A stretch of 51,598 nucleotides of DNA from Clostridia bacterium (GCA_017412715.1 JAFPWU010000005.1:1-51598), one strand, 5' to 3'; shown: positions 42,785 through 49,759, counted from the stretch's first letter. Numbers and translations: made by a program. Notes: generated by a model from the letters alone, not told the origin.

Positions 42785-43504
42785 TCAGGTACATGGGAGC
42801 AGCTTTTGCCGGATCAGCGCAAGGTCGGCAGGGGAGAGACCGCTCTGCTCAAAGTAACGATTGATTCCGCCAAAGTGAGAAGCAGCCAGAGCCAGAAAGC
42901 GATCCATGCTGGTTTCATTCGCCAGGACAATGCGACGGTCCGTCTCAGGATGTTCCGCCAGGTATCGTTCCAGTCGGTCCCGATTATAATACCGACTGAC
43001 TGCGTAATCTTCAATAATAAGCTGCGGATCCACGCCGCAGGCTGACAGCAGCAACGTCGCAATGACGCCGGTTCTGTCCTTGCCTGCCGTACAGCAGAAC
43101 AGGACGCCGGTGTCTGCATAAGCGATCGCATGGATTGCCTCCACGGCTTCGCGCTGCTGAGCAATCCGGAGGTAGGTGAACGGTACTTCTTCCAGTGTAT
43201 CAGGCGGCACACTGCCGGCTGTGATGGGAAAATGCTGATAGGCAAAGCCCGACCGTTCTGCATAGGCGCAGGGCCTGCGTTCTGCCTCCGAATCGGTTCG
43301 AAGATCAATGATGGTGGTGATGTTCAGTTCCTTCAGCCGCTGTTCATCCGTTTCACAAAACACAACGGGCGCGTCGCTGCGCCAGATTCTGTTCTGCTGC
43401 GTCCATCTTCCTGCTGAGATTGGAAAGCCGCCCAAATCCCGGGTGTTGGTTGTCGAAGACAGCAGGCTTTGATATCTGCGCCTGTCTGCAGTGCTGTCAC
43501 ACAT
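42785..43504 (-). CDS. Tyrosine/lipid phosphatase family protein
   Basis: The 239-residue protein matches the bacterial 'tyrosine phosphatase 3' family. It opens with TTNTRDLGGFPISAGRWTQ and has the P-loop CCTAGKDRTG at about residues 137-147, with the catalytic Cys and Arg. The usual HCxxGKDRTG has FC-C here, so the histidine before the cysteine is replaced. Such enzymes dephosphorylate proteins or phosphoinositide-like lipids. GGAAAACGGAG precedes the ATG. It is transcribed on the minus strand at the end of the accessory run. Confidence 0.85.
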   Translation of the reverse strand: MCDSTADRRRYQSLLSSTTNTRDLGGFPISAGRWTQQNRIWRSDAPVVFCETDEQRLKELNITTIIDLRTDSEAERRPCAYAERSGFAYQHFPITAGSVPPDTLEEVPFTYLRIAQQREAVEAIHAIAYADTGVLFCCTAGKDRTGVIATLLLSACGVDPQLIIEDYAVSRYYNRDRLERYLAEHPETDRRIVLANETSMDRFLALAASHFGGINRYFEQSGLSPADLALIRQKLLPCT

Positions 43505-43599
43505 GGCTCCGTTTTCCTTTCTGATCCGGATTCGGGCAAATGACGGCAGGCTATCGGCTCCCGAAAGCTGATCCGTTTTTCCGCGGCCGCTGCCCGTTC

Positions 43600-44022
43600 T
43601 TATTCAGGGGTTTGGTTATTCCCATCCGGCATTGCAAGATTTTGCTTCTTCTCAAAGAAGGCCCGCTTCAGCTGCGCGTATTCCGCTTCGGTGCAAGCTT
43701 CCCTGCACTTCGGCTCGAAGGACTGCGTGACTGCGAAGCATTCCTGCATCCGCTCGCAGGGATATACGCTGCATGATGAGCAGGTCGGGATGCCCTTTTC
43801 CGCGCAACATTTTACGACGCGGTAGCGGCACCAGTTCTCCGGTCTGCAACCGGTGCAGGCGATCTCCTCGTTGGAAACGATACGATCCCGGTAGCCGATT
43901 TTCATCCAGAGCTCCGCGGTATGACGAAGCTCCGTTTCCGTTTTCTCATAGGGGTGTGCGTTATACCGGGGACAGGCGGCGCAGTCATTTCCGCAGGCCG
44001 CGATGATTTTAATGGCTTTCAT
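43600..44022 (-). CDS. DUF3795 protein (copy 1)
   Basis: The 140-residue, cysteine-rich protein begins MKAIKIIAACGNDCAACPRYNAHPYEKTE, the DUF3795 pattern. It has later Cys pairs CTGC, CC, CSSC and a final C, probably binding zinc or an iron-sulphur centre. Function unknown. Its start overlaps the GNAT gene stop by four bases (ATGA). A decayed copy of its first 29 codons lies at 48935-49024. Confidence 0.85.
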   Translation of the reverse strand: MKAIKIIAACGNDCAACPRYNAHPYEKTETELRHTAELWMKIGYRDRIVSNEEIACTGCRPENWCRYRVVKCCAEKGIPTCSSCSVYPCERMQECFAVTQSFEPKCREACTEAEYAQLKRAFFEKKQNLAMPDGNNQTPE

Positions 44023-44621
44023 GGTGATACCGACTCACGTTTCATCTGTTTTTTGCCTCCTCGGTTATCGTCCTGCAAAAAGCTTCGATCTCTTTCCGCC
44101 GAGAACTCCACAGCCTCCCTGTATTCTACGCCGGTGGAGCCCAGAATGCTGCTGTAATCCCGATGTACGATTTCCATTCGGTAGATCCGGTAGTCGTCGC
44201 CCTGTGCGTTCCGCATGGTTTTCCAGAAGGTGCAGCCGTATTTTTCATACAGCCCGGTATGATCGGTGGAGATGTATACGCAGGGGAAGCCGTCTGCTTT
44301 GGCCAGCTGGTATACATGCTCCAGCAGCTTACCCATGCGGCGCTTTCCGCGATATTGCGGGAAGGTATACACAAAGCCGGCCCACGGCGTCAGCTCCTCC
44401 GTCGGAATCTCATCCCGCTGGGCATAGGTGCAGAAGGCGATCAGAGAATCTCCCTCGGTCAGAAGAAGCAGCCTGCTTTTCGCGCCCAGCAGCGCATGGA
44501 ACCGGTGCTCCCGCAGCAGCTGATGCAGATACTGTCCCGCGCTCCAGTCACACTGCCCGATCTCGCGCAGCCAGTGCTCCTGATGCTGGCAGCTGTAATA
44601 CTCGATAATCGTCATTTCCAT
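44019..44621 (-). CDS. GNAT N-acetyltransferase
   Basis: The 200-residue protein carries the GNAT fold: GFVYTFPQYRGKRRMGKLLEHVYQLAK (acetyl-CoA loop QYRGKRRMG near residue 95) and YISTDHTGLYEKYGCTFW. The substrate is unknown. ATG 44621 is chosen because it overlaps the upstream stop (TGATG); two GTG codons lie just before it. The last eight residues (MKRESVSP) are read from what looks like the start of a lost DUF3795 gene, so the C-terminus seems to be an acquired tail. Confidence 0.82.
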   Translation of the reverse strand: MEMTIIEYYSCQHQEHWLREIGQCDWSAGQYLHQLLREHRFHALLGAKSRLLLLTEGDSLIAFCTYAQRDEIPTEELTPWAGFVYTFPQYRGKRRMGKLLEHVYQLAKADGFPCVYISTDHTGLYEKYGCTFWKTMRNAQGDDYRIYRMEIVHRDYSSILGSTGVEYREAVEFSAERDRSFLQDDNRGGKKQMKRESVSP

Positions 44622-45292
44622 CACCACACAAACGGGATCACCTTGTATCTGACCCGCGCCTTATACTCCCTGTACCCCGGCAGTCCTTCCTCCAGCACCT
44701 GCTCCTCATTGCGGATGCGCCTGGAGATGATCGGGATATACGCCAGCATGATGACGAAAGAAAGAGGCGAGCCCAGAACCAGCGGCATGGCGAGGAACAG
44801 CAGCAGCGTGGTCATATACATGGGATGCCGGACGACGCCGTACAGTTCGGTATCGATGACCTGCTGGTGCTCCTGTACCTCCACCGTCCGGGACAGCCAT
44901 ACATTCTCCCGCAGCACCTCGGCATACAGGGCGTAGGCCAGCAGGAACACTGTTGCCGCGGCCCAGGACACCCAGGCGGGGAGTACGATCCATTGGAACC
45001 TGAAATTCAGCCCTGCTACGATGAACGCTGTCAGGAACATCAGCCCGCTGAGGGCGATGACGGCCTTCTGTTCGGACTCTTTCTCCCTTACGTCCAGCCG
45101 CTTTCGCAGCAGGTCAGGAGACTTTTGCATCATAACCAGCCCGACGATGAACATCGGGACAAAGAGAATCCCGATGAGCAGCCACCCCTGCCACCAGGCG
45201 AAAGTTCCCGCCGGCAGAAACAGCAGCAGCCCGACCGTCAGCAGACCGCCCAGAAATTTCACGATAGCCTGTTGGAACAGCTTTGCGTTCAT
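44621..45292 (-). CDS. Isoprenylcysteine carboxylmethyltransferase-family membrane protein
   Basis: The 223-residue membrane protein has five or so helices and the conserved C-terminal methyltransferase signature ELYGVVRHPMYMTTLLL...RRIRNEEQVLEEGLPGYREYKARVRYKVIP, as in ICMT/NnrU-type enzymes that use SAM at the membrane. The bacterial substrate is unknown. It starts 2 nt after the TIM-barrel gene and overlaps the GNAT gene by one base, forming a tight minus-strand operon. Confidence 0.88.
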   Translation of the reverse strand: MNAKLFQQAIVKFLGGLLTVGLLLFLPAGTFAWWQGWLLIGILFVPMFIVGLVMMQKSPDLLRKRLDVREKESEQKAVIALSGLMFLTAFIVAGLNFRFQWIVLPAWVSWAAATVFLLAYALYAEVLRENVWLSRTVEVQEHQQVIDTELYGVVRHPMYMTTLLLFLAMPLVLGSPLSFVIMLAYIPIISRRIRNEEQVLEEGLPGYREYKARVRYKVIPFVW

Positions 45293-45293
45293 C

Positions 45294-45824
45294 TTATGCC
45301 TCCCAGTTTTCTCGCAGCCACTGAACCGATTGCTTCAGTGCCTCAATGGTTTTGGTTTCCAGCACGCACCGGGCGTTGTGCTCCTCCGCCAGCTGCAGAC
45401 GGGCCCGCAGGTCAATCTCCCCGTCGCCCAGAGCCAGGTGATTCCGCGGCGGCATTTCCGTACCGTCGTGAATGTGAAAATGGATCAGCCTTTCCTGGTA
45501 TGCCATGAGAAAAGGAACGTCCTTCTCATGAATGGCTTTGGAATGCCCGATATCCCAGGTCAGGCCGAACTTCGGACTCCCCAGGAGATATGCGATCGCC
45601 TTTTTCTCATAGTCCCGGAAGCCGTCCGTGTTTTCCACGGCGATCATGAGATCGCTGCCGCCGATCCATTCCTCACAGCGGGTGCGGAAAACGGAGAAGA
45701 ACTGCATATACGTCTCAAAATCCCGCTCATACATCTGAACCTTCCGTTCCGGCAGGGTGATGTAGACGCCGTGGTGCATGTGCATGTTCAGCGTCAGCGG
45801 CTGACGGGGATCACCGTACTGCAT
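45294..45824 (-). CDS. Sugar-phosphate isomerase/epimerase-like TIM-barrel protein, N-terminally truncated
   Basis: The 176-residue product matches the C-terminal two thirds of xylose-isomerase-like TIM barrels. LMIAVENTDGF (metal Glu), FGLTWDIGHSKA (Asp/His), LIHFHIHDG (His, His, Asp) and CVLETKT (Glu) give most metal ligands. Family members are about 260-280 residues, so roughly 90 N-terminal residues are missing. Yet the ATG has a strong TAGGAGGACAGG site, so the short form is probably translated. Activity as a full barrel is doubtful unless it pairs with another chain. Confidence 0.75.
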   Translation of the reverse strand: MQYGDPRQPLTLNMHMHHGVYITLPERKVQMYERDFETYMQFFSVFRTRCEEWIGGSDLMIAVENTDGFRDYEKKAIAYLLGSPKFGLTWDIGHSKAIHEKDVPFLMAYQERLIHFHIHDGTEMPPRNHLALGDGEIDLRARLQLAEEHNARCVLETKTIEALKQSVQWLRENWEA

Positions 45825-45889
45825 GAACCTGTCCTCCTAAAGGCTGTAATTCTTTGATTGTATAACCGTGAGGATGGTCACAGGTCTGC

Positions 45890-46507
45890 TCAGTGTTTAG
45901 ATTCTCCGAAGCTCAGTGTCTCTCCATACACCTGGATAAAATGCCGGCTGAAGGCTTCGATCGTTCTGATGGCTTCTTCCGTTTTCTCCGGCTCCCGGTC
46001 GCACAGATGGATCAGCGCGGAGATGGGTGCCGTGTAGGCGAAGGCCAGCATGGCTGGATCATCACGGCGGATCAGGCCTTTGTCCATCATCCCCGTAAAG
46101 ACGAGGGTGAACATCTTCGTAAGACCGGTCAGGAAGTGCTTTGTTGCCAGATCCCGTGCCCGCTCGTCCCGGTACTGCTCCAGTGTGAGCACCTTCCTCG
46201 TCTTCACGATCTGATCGTCGTGAATCGTAAGATTCACCATCCGCATCGTCATGGAGACGAATTTCTCCAGAGAATCCGGCACGGGGGGCAGATGCTCGGC
46301 GGAGCCAAAGCGTTTCCCATAATACGCAATCATCCTGTCCAACAGGGCATTCCAGAGGGCTTCTTTGCTCTCATAGTGTTTGTAGATGCCGGACTTGACC
46401 AGCCCGAGAGATGCAGCTAATTCCCGTATGTTGGTACCCTCATATCCTTTTATTGAGAACATATCCAGCGCTGCCATCAGGATTCTTTCTTTTGTGTCTT
46501 TTGCCAT
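45890..46507 (-). CDS. TetR-family regulator of the downstream operon
   Basis: The 205-residue protein has a TetR DNA-binding head: KERILMAALDMFSIKGYEGTNIRELAASLGLVKSGIYKHYESKEALW (about residues 4-52), followed by a ligand domain. The start at 46507 has GGAGG five bases upstream; an open frame continues upstream to 46726 but reads through its own promoter and a DUF3793 remnant. It lies ahead of the TIM-barrel / ICMT / GNAT / DUF3795 genes and probably controls them and itself. The ligand is unknown. Confidence 0.9.
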   Translation of the reverse strand: MAKDTKERILMAALDMFSIKGYEGTNIRELAASLGLVKSGIYKHYESKEALWNALLDRMIAYYGKRFGSAEHLPPVPDSLEKFVSMTMRMVNLTIHDDQIVKTRKVLTLEQYRDERARDLATKHFLTGLTKMFTLVFTGMMDKGLIRRDDPAMLAFAYTAPISALIHLCDREPEKTEEAIRTIEAFSRHFIQVYGETLSFGESKH

Positions 46508-46524
46508 AAAAACCTCCGAACAAA

Positions 46525-46576
46525 GACAAGTGACCTTTCGATCACTCATTGTAGTGAACAAAAGGTCACTTGTCAA
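46525..46576 (-). promoter_or_regulatory. TetR gene promoter with 14-bp inverted-repeat operator
   Basis: On the minus strand TTGACA (46576-46571) and TACAAT (46553-46548) are 17 apart. GACAAGTGACCTTT (46525-46538) and AAAGGTCACTTGTC (46561-46574) are perfect inverse complements. One half covers the spacer and the other lies at about +3 to +16, ideal for autorepression. An inner CACT/AGTG pair adds symmetry. Confidence 0.85.
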
Positions 46577-46639
46577 GGCTGCTGGATCGGTTTCATTTTC
46601 CGGGCATTCCGAAGCCGTGGAAACACAAAAAAACGCGCC

Positions 46640-46775
46640 TGATCGCTGCGCTTCCGCCTCGTCACGTTCGAACACCTTACACAGGCCGGTGCATTTGCAG
46701 GCCTTTCCTTCCATAAAGCCCCGCACGTCCGCCGGGGGATAACCAAGGAAAATGCGAAGGAACGAGCGGCTTTGC
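46640..46775 (-). pseudogene. DUF3793 remnant
   Basis: In the minus frame a stretch reads SFLRIFLGYPPADVRGFMEG then KACKCTGLCKVFERDEAEAQ. This fits the conserved C-terminal part of DUF3793 proteins (HEIGxFLGYPxEDVxGFIEN...C..C..WKVY). No start codon or N-terminal part exists, and the rest is lost. DUF3793 genes are often near ferrous-iron uptake (Feo) genes in gut Clostridia, from memory. Confidence 0.55.
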
Positions 46776-46786
46776 GACGGCAGCGT

Positions 46787-47050
46787 TCAACCTCTCCCGA
46801 AGTGGAAGAAGCCCTTCTTCTCGGCCGCCTCCTCTGCGATGGAGAGCGGCGTGTAGCCGGCATCTGCTATGGTTCGTTTCACCGCCTCGTGATCGAGGCT
46901 CTCGTCCGAGAGGATGACGGTCTCCTTCTTTGTACGGGAGGAAGTGACCTTTTTGACAGGGAAGGCGGCGCGGATGGCGTCGTTGATGTGCGCTTCGCAC
47001 ATGCCGCAGGCCATGCCGTCCACAGATACGATGGTCTTGATCATGTTCAT
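46787..47050 (-). CDS. Heavy-metal-associated (HMA) domain protein
   Basis: The 87-residue protein has one HMA fold, MNMIKTIVSVDGMACGMCEAHINDAIR, with the metal-binding GMACGMC (Cys about residues 15 and 18) and DAGYTPL at the end, like copper chaperones of the CopZ type. The extra C-terminal stretch KKGFFHFGRG is common in Clostridial versions. Its start overlaps the methyltransferase stop (ATGA) and has AAGGGAG upstream. Together with the methyltransferase it is behind a promoter with DtxR-like boxes. Confidence 0.87.
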   Translation of the reverse strand: MNMIKTIVSVDGMACGMCEAHINDAIRAAFPVKKVTSSRTKKETVILSDESLDHEAVKRTIADAGYTPLSIAEEAAEKKGFFHFGRG

Positions 47051-47676
47051 TTCGCTCCCTTTCTGCCGGTGACGGTATAGATCATGCCCTGAATCTGCCG
47101 GGATTCCGTCACGGTGAAGCCTGCCCTCTCCATCATCCGGGCGACGCCGCGGCGATTGGTGGTATGGCAGTCGCCGCTGCGGGCCAGCCGGAACAGGATG
47201 TGATTGTCGATCCAGCCGCCGACGCCGCCGATGCCCGTGTCCGAGAGAATATACAGCCCACCCGGCTTCAGCACGCGCAGCGCCTCCGCCATGGCTTTGT
47301 CCGGGTAGGGATAGTGGTGAAAGCTCTGGGAGCAGGTCACGATGTCGAAGCTGGCATCCGGGAAGGGCAGGCAATCCGCCGAGCTGACGACGAACTCCGC
47401 CCCTTCGATTTTCTTGCCCTCCGCCATGCGGATCATACCGGGGGACAGGTCCAGCCCAGTATATTGAGCCGGGTGCTGCTTTGCCAGCAGGTCGATCAGG
47501 AAGCCCGTACCGCAGCCTACATCCAGCAGCGCCTCATAAGGGACAGCCTTCAGCTGCGCGGCGATGTCCCGGCAGCTGATCTTGCCTTCCCTGGAATAGT
47601 AAACCGTGTCCCTGGCGTCGTATTCCGCCGCCTGACGGTCAAAGTGCTTTCTGGAAAGCGCTTCGTAATCCTTCAT
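47047..47676 (-). CDS. Class I SAM-dependent methyltransferase
   Basis: The 209-residue protein has SAM motif I LLDVGCGTGF at residues 50-59, motif II YTGLDLSPGMI, and DIVTCSQSFHHYPYP plus VLKPGGLYILSD, the usual class I order. Substrate is unknown. The start at 47676 is preceded by GGAGGAAG; the frame is open 30 codons further up without a homologous start. It is cotranscribed with the HMA gene. Confidence 0.88.
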   Translation of the reverse strand: MKDYEALSRKHFDRQAAEYDARDTVYYSREGKISCRDIAAQLKAVPYEALLDVGCGTGFLIDLLAKQHPAQYTGLDLSPGMIRMAEGKKIEGAEFVVSSADCLPFPDASFDIVTCSQSFHHYPYPDKAMAEALRVLKPGGLYILSDTGIGGVGGWIDNHILFRLARSGDCHTTNRRGVARMMERAGFTVTESRQIQGMIYTVTGRKGAK

Positions 47677-47755
47677 CGTCTTTCTTCCTCCATACCGGAC
47701 ATATGATCCCAGAACATGTGCGGAATCCCTTTCCTTCATTTGAGGCTGACTTTGC

Positions 47756-47771
47756 GTTAGCTGCAACTAAC
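47756..47771. promoter_or_regulatory. DtxR-like box 1
   Basis: GTTAG-CTGCAA-CTAAC, a 5-6-5 inverted repeat about 46 nt downstream of the predicted transcription start of the methyltransferase-HMA unit. Confidence 0.6.
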
Positions 47772-47801
47772 AGCAATATAAAATAAAAGGCCTCAGCGTT
47801 A

Positions 47802-47817
47802 ATTAGACGCGGCTAAC
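47802..47817. promoter_or_regulatory. DtxR-like box 2
   Basis: ATTAG-ACGCGG-CTAAC, placed at +1 to +16 of the methyltransferase promoter. Confidence 0.65.
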
Positions 47818-47823
47818 AATGCT

Positions 47824-47852
47824 ATTATAGCCCAGCCTCTGCGAATTAGCAA
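47824..47852 (-). promoter_or_regulatory. Promoter of the methyltransferase-HMA operon
   Basis: On the minus strand TTGCTA (47852-47847) and TATAAT (47829-47824), spacing 17. The -35 box touches the end of the regulator gene. Confidence 0.75.
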
Positions 47853-48367
47853 GATGAAATATCACCCGCATGGTTTCGACAGGGCTGCTGCTCTGCTTTC
47901 ATGGCGCGAAACGCGTCAAAGGAAGCTTCGCTCATTTTCCAGCTGAAGGAGACGGCGTCACGCAGGGCCAGCTCAGGCTGGACGCCTGCATCGGTCAGCA
48001 GCCGGCGGAAGAATTCGATGCGGACGCCGAGCAGCTTCGCCCGCTGCTGTCCTGCGTCGGTCAGCAGAAGATTGCCGTCGGGCTCTGTTTCGATCAGACC
48101 CTGTTCACGCATCTGCCGGATGAAGGCGCTGACGGAAGCCTTGGTGATGCCCAGATAGTGCGCCAGATCCACAGATCGTACGCAAAGGTAGCGATCCTTC
48201 AGGATCTGAACGGCATAGAGATAGCGATCCGCAGCCCCGCACCGGGCCATGCGGTCCGTGGAGGAATCGCCCAGCATCAGGATCACGGCCTTCCGGCTGG
48301 TTGCAGGGCCGCCGTAATACGCACCGACAAAGCCGTCTTGTTCTGCCGTAAAGATTCGCTTGGTCAT
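47846..48367 (-). CDS. Chimeric DtxR-family regulator with hydrolase-like N-terminus
   Basis: The 173-residue product has two unlike parts. Residues 1-43 (MTKRIFTAEQDGFVGAYYGG, then VILMLGDSS) resemble the first strands of an alpha/beta hydrolase (acyl-CoA thioester hydrolase type). Residues 45-158 are a DtxR/MntR-type regulator with winged helix VRSVDLAHYLGITKASVSAFIRQMREQGLIE (about 63-92). The second half lines up with the family but has DAVSFSWKMS where DxCxxEH is expected, and lacks the HR..E ligand region. Metal sensing therefore looks lost while DNA binding is kept. The start at 48367 has GGAGGAGA upstream; a TTG frame to 48460 is less likely. Confidence 0.75.
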   Translation of the reverse strand: MTKRIFTAEQDGFVGAYYGGPATSRKAVILMLGDSSTDRMARCGAADRYLYAVQILKDRYLCVRSVDLAHYLGITKASVSAFIRQMREQGLIETEPDGNLLLTDAGQQRAKLLGVRIEFFRRLLTDAGVQPELALRDAVSFSWKMSEASFDAFRAMKAEQQPCRNHAGDISSC

Positions 48368-48451
48368 TCTGCCGGTCTCCTCCGTTTCGTATGTCTTCCA
48401 CGTGATGCCAGAATGAACCGGATGCCGGCCCTTCCATAGGAACAGCAGCTT

Positions 48452-48467
48452 GTTAGACAAAGCTAAC
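48452..48467. promoter_or_regulatory. DtxR-like box 3
   Basis: GTTAG-ACAAAG-CTAAC in the leader of the regulator gene, about +47. Confidence 0.65.
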
Positions 48468-48497
48468 CGCCTGTCAAAAAGAAAAGGTCTCCTGGCT

Positions 48498-48513
48498 GTT
48501 AGCTGTGACTAAC
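48498..48513. promoter_or_regulatory. DtxR-like box 4
   Basis: GTTAG-CTGTGA-CTAAC at +1 to +16 of the regulator promoter, the same layout as box 2. Confidence 0.7.
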
Positions 48514-48519
48514 AATAAC

Positions 48520-48548
48520 ATTATAACAAAAATCCGCTCAGCTGGCAA
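48520..48548 (-). promoter_or_regulatory. Promoter of the DtxR-family gene
   Basis: On the minus strand TTGCCA (48548-48543) and TATAAT (48525-48520), spacing 17. Confidence 0.8.
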
Positions 48549-48801
48549 GATGAAAATTATTGACGTAAATGTCGCCATTCCGCTTGCCAAAAGGAAATGC
48601 AGAGAAGAATGTGACCGCATGAAAATCTTTGCACGATCTTTACACACACAAAAGATATCCTTACACCGTTCTTATTTGATTTGTTTTATAATTGCAACAT
48701 ATCAGAAAAGGAGGGTAACTATTCTCAAACCCTTGAAATTACGGGACTTTTTGGACGTTTCGGTCTTTTTCTCTTGGGTGTATTACAAGACAAAAGGGTA
48801 T
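48549..48801. other. AT-rich intergenic stretch, no gene seen
   Basis: The sequence is clearly AT-richer than the core genes. A plus-strand frame at 48505-48822 has no ribosome site and no recognisable similarity. GGAGGGTAACTATT at 48710-48723 looks like a ribosome site but leads to no convincing ATG. Confidence 0.4.
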
Positions 48802-48845
48802 AAAAAAAGCCTCATGCTGTGACGTTTCGTCATAGCATAAGGCTT
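48802..48845 (-). terminator. Hairpin terminator for minus-strand transcripts
   Basis: AAGCCT-ATGCT-TGACG pairs with CGTCA-AGCAT-AGGCTT around a short loop (48807-48845). Read on the minus strand it is followed by a T-run, so it would end the DUF3795 copy 2 transcript. Confidence 0.75.
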
Positions 48846-48934
48846 CTGGTTTTACTATTTTTTTCAGGCTGTTACACGCTCGGCGGCGATGTAACTTTTG
48901 ATCACATTTTGAGTACCACGCGACAAAAGTTGCA

Positions 48935-49024
48935 TCATTCCCACTCTCTCAGCTCTGCTTCCGTTTTCTCATAGGGGTGCACGTTATACCGAGGACAGGC
49001 GGCGATGATTTTACTGGCTTTCAT
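48935..49024 (-). pseudogene. Truncated duplicate of DUF3795 copy 1
   Basis: The frame reads MKASKIIAACPRYNVHPYEK, TEAELREWE and stop. It matches residues 1-35 of the protein at 43600-44022 except that seven residues (CGNDCAA) are deleted in frame and everything after about residue 36 is gone. DNA identity is high over about 70 nt, showing a recent duplication. Confidence 0.8.
48937..48952. repeat. 16-bp direct repeat, left copy
   Basis: ATTCCCACTCTCTCAG, identical to 49523-49538; the two bracket the copy-2 block. Confidence 0.8.
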
Positions 49025-49035
49025 GAAGTCACCTT

Positions 49036-49440
49036 CTATTCTTTGCGGATACCTGTACGAATGAAACAGATCAGCTCTTCCAGATCGTCGAATTCATCGT
49101 AATCTCCCATGATGCCTTCGCGATGATAGACGATGCCCGCCTGTTCATTGCGTTCCAGACAATCCAGCAGCTCTTCCGCACCGTACCGGCGGGCGAATTC
49201 CGCGAAAGCCCGGGCTTTGATCTTGTCTGCATACAGCCCTTTGCGGCAGGCGGCGGGCTCGCATTCATAGCACCCGGCGAGCCCTTTGTCGATGCAGCAG
49301 CGGCGCACCTCGCACCACTCCGCATCCTTGCACCAGGAAAGCTCCAGAAAGCCATCCCGCCTGCAGCCCTTGCAGAGCTCGTTCTCCGAGCATAGACAGC
49401 AGGCCAGCCCGCAGCGGGCGATACCCAACTCACGTTTCAT
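49036..49440 (-). CDS. DUF3795 protein (copy 2, different subfamily)
   Basis: The 134-residue protein MKRELGIARCGLACCLCSEN... has cysteine clusters (CGLACCLC, CKGC, CC, CYEC, C) as in DUF3795. It differs strongly from copy 1. GGAGGCAAAAACGG precedes the ATG. The first bases of this gene are also found at the end of the GNAT gene at 44019, showing that the same gene once stood there too. Function unknown. Confidence 0.82.
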   Translation of the reverse strand: MKRELGIARCGLACCLCSENELCKGCRRDGFLELSWCKDAEWCEVRRCCIDKGLAGCYECEPAACRKGLYADKIKARAFAEFARRYGAEELLDCLERNEQAGIVYHREGIMGDYDEFDDLEELICFIRTGIRKE

Positions 49441-49505
49441 CCGTTTTTGCCTCCTTTGTTATCGTCCTGCAGAAAGCTTCGATCTCCTGCATGATTGCTT
49501 GGCTT
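49441..49505 (-). pseudogene. Duplicate fragment of the GNAT gene 3' end
   Basis: ATCGAAGCTTTCTGCAGGAC and following GATAACAAAGGAGGC match the GNAT gene near 44040-44100 with few changes. The rest of that gene is absent here. Confidence 0.75.
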
Positions 49506-49759
49506 CCGGGGATATGTTGTTTATTCCCACTCTCTCAGAATTAACACATTTTGTATAATTAATGTGTATCTGATTCCAGGTGGTGACTCTGAATCTCTGT
49601 GGTATTCCAATTCTCCTGCCTATACAGCCTTTGGTTATCCACATTCGTCATATTCCATCCTTTGAGATGGGCTATCTGACTTTGTGTTGCCAAAGTGTTG
49701 CCAAGCTTGACACCATTCGTATATCAGAGAATGACATGAAAATCAAGCATATTTGTTTA
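49506..49759. other. AT-rich stretch with no clear gene
   Basis: It holds the second ATTCCCACTCTCTCAG repeat (49523-49538), a tandem GTTGCCAA / GTGTTGCCAAG motif near 49686, and a minus-strand frame of 61 codons (49459-49644) with no recognisable product. It resembles the scarred ends of an old insertion. Confidence 0.4.
49523..49538. repeat. 16-bp direct repeat, right copy
   Basis: Identical to 48937-48952. Confidence 0.8.

Noticed and set aside
42695-43045. 116-codon plus-strand frame over the phosphatase gene end
   Set aside because: Mostly antisense to the phosphatase gene and without ribosome site or similarity.
46677-47000. 107-codon minus-strand frame overlapping the HMA gene
   Set aside because: It is an out-of-frame shadow of the HMA gene and the DUF3793 remnant.
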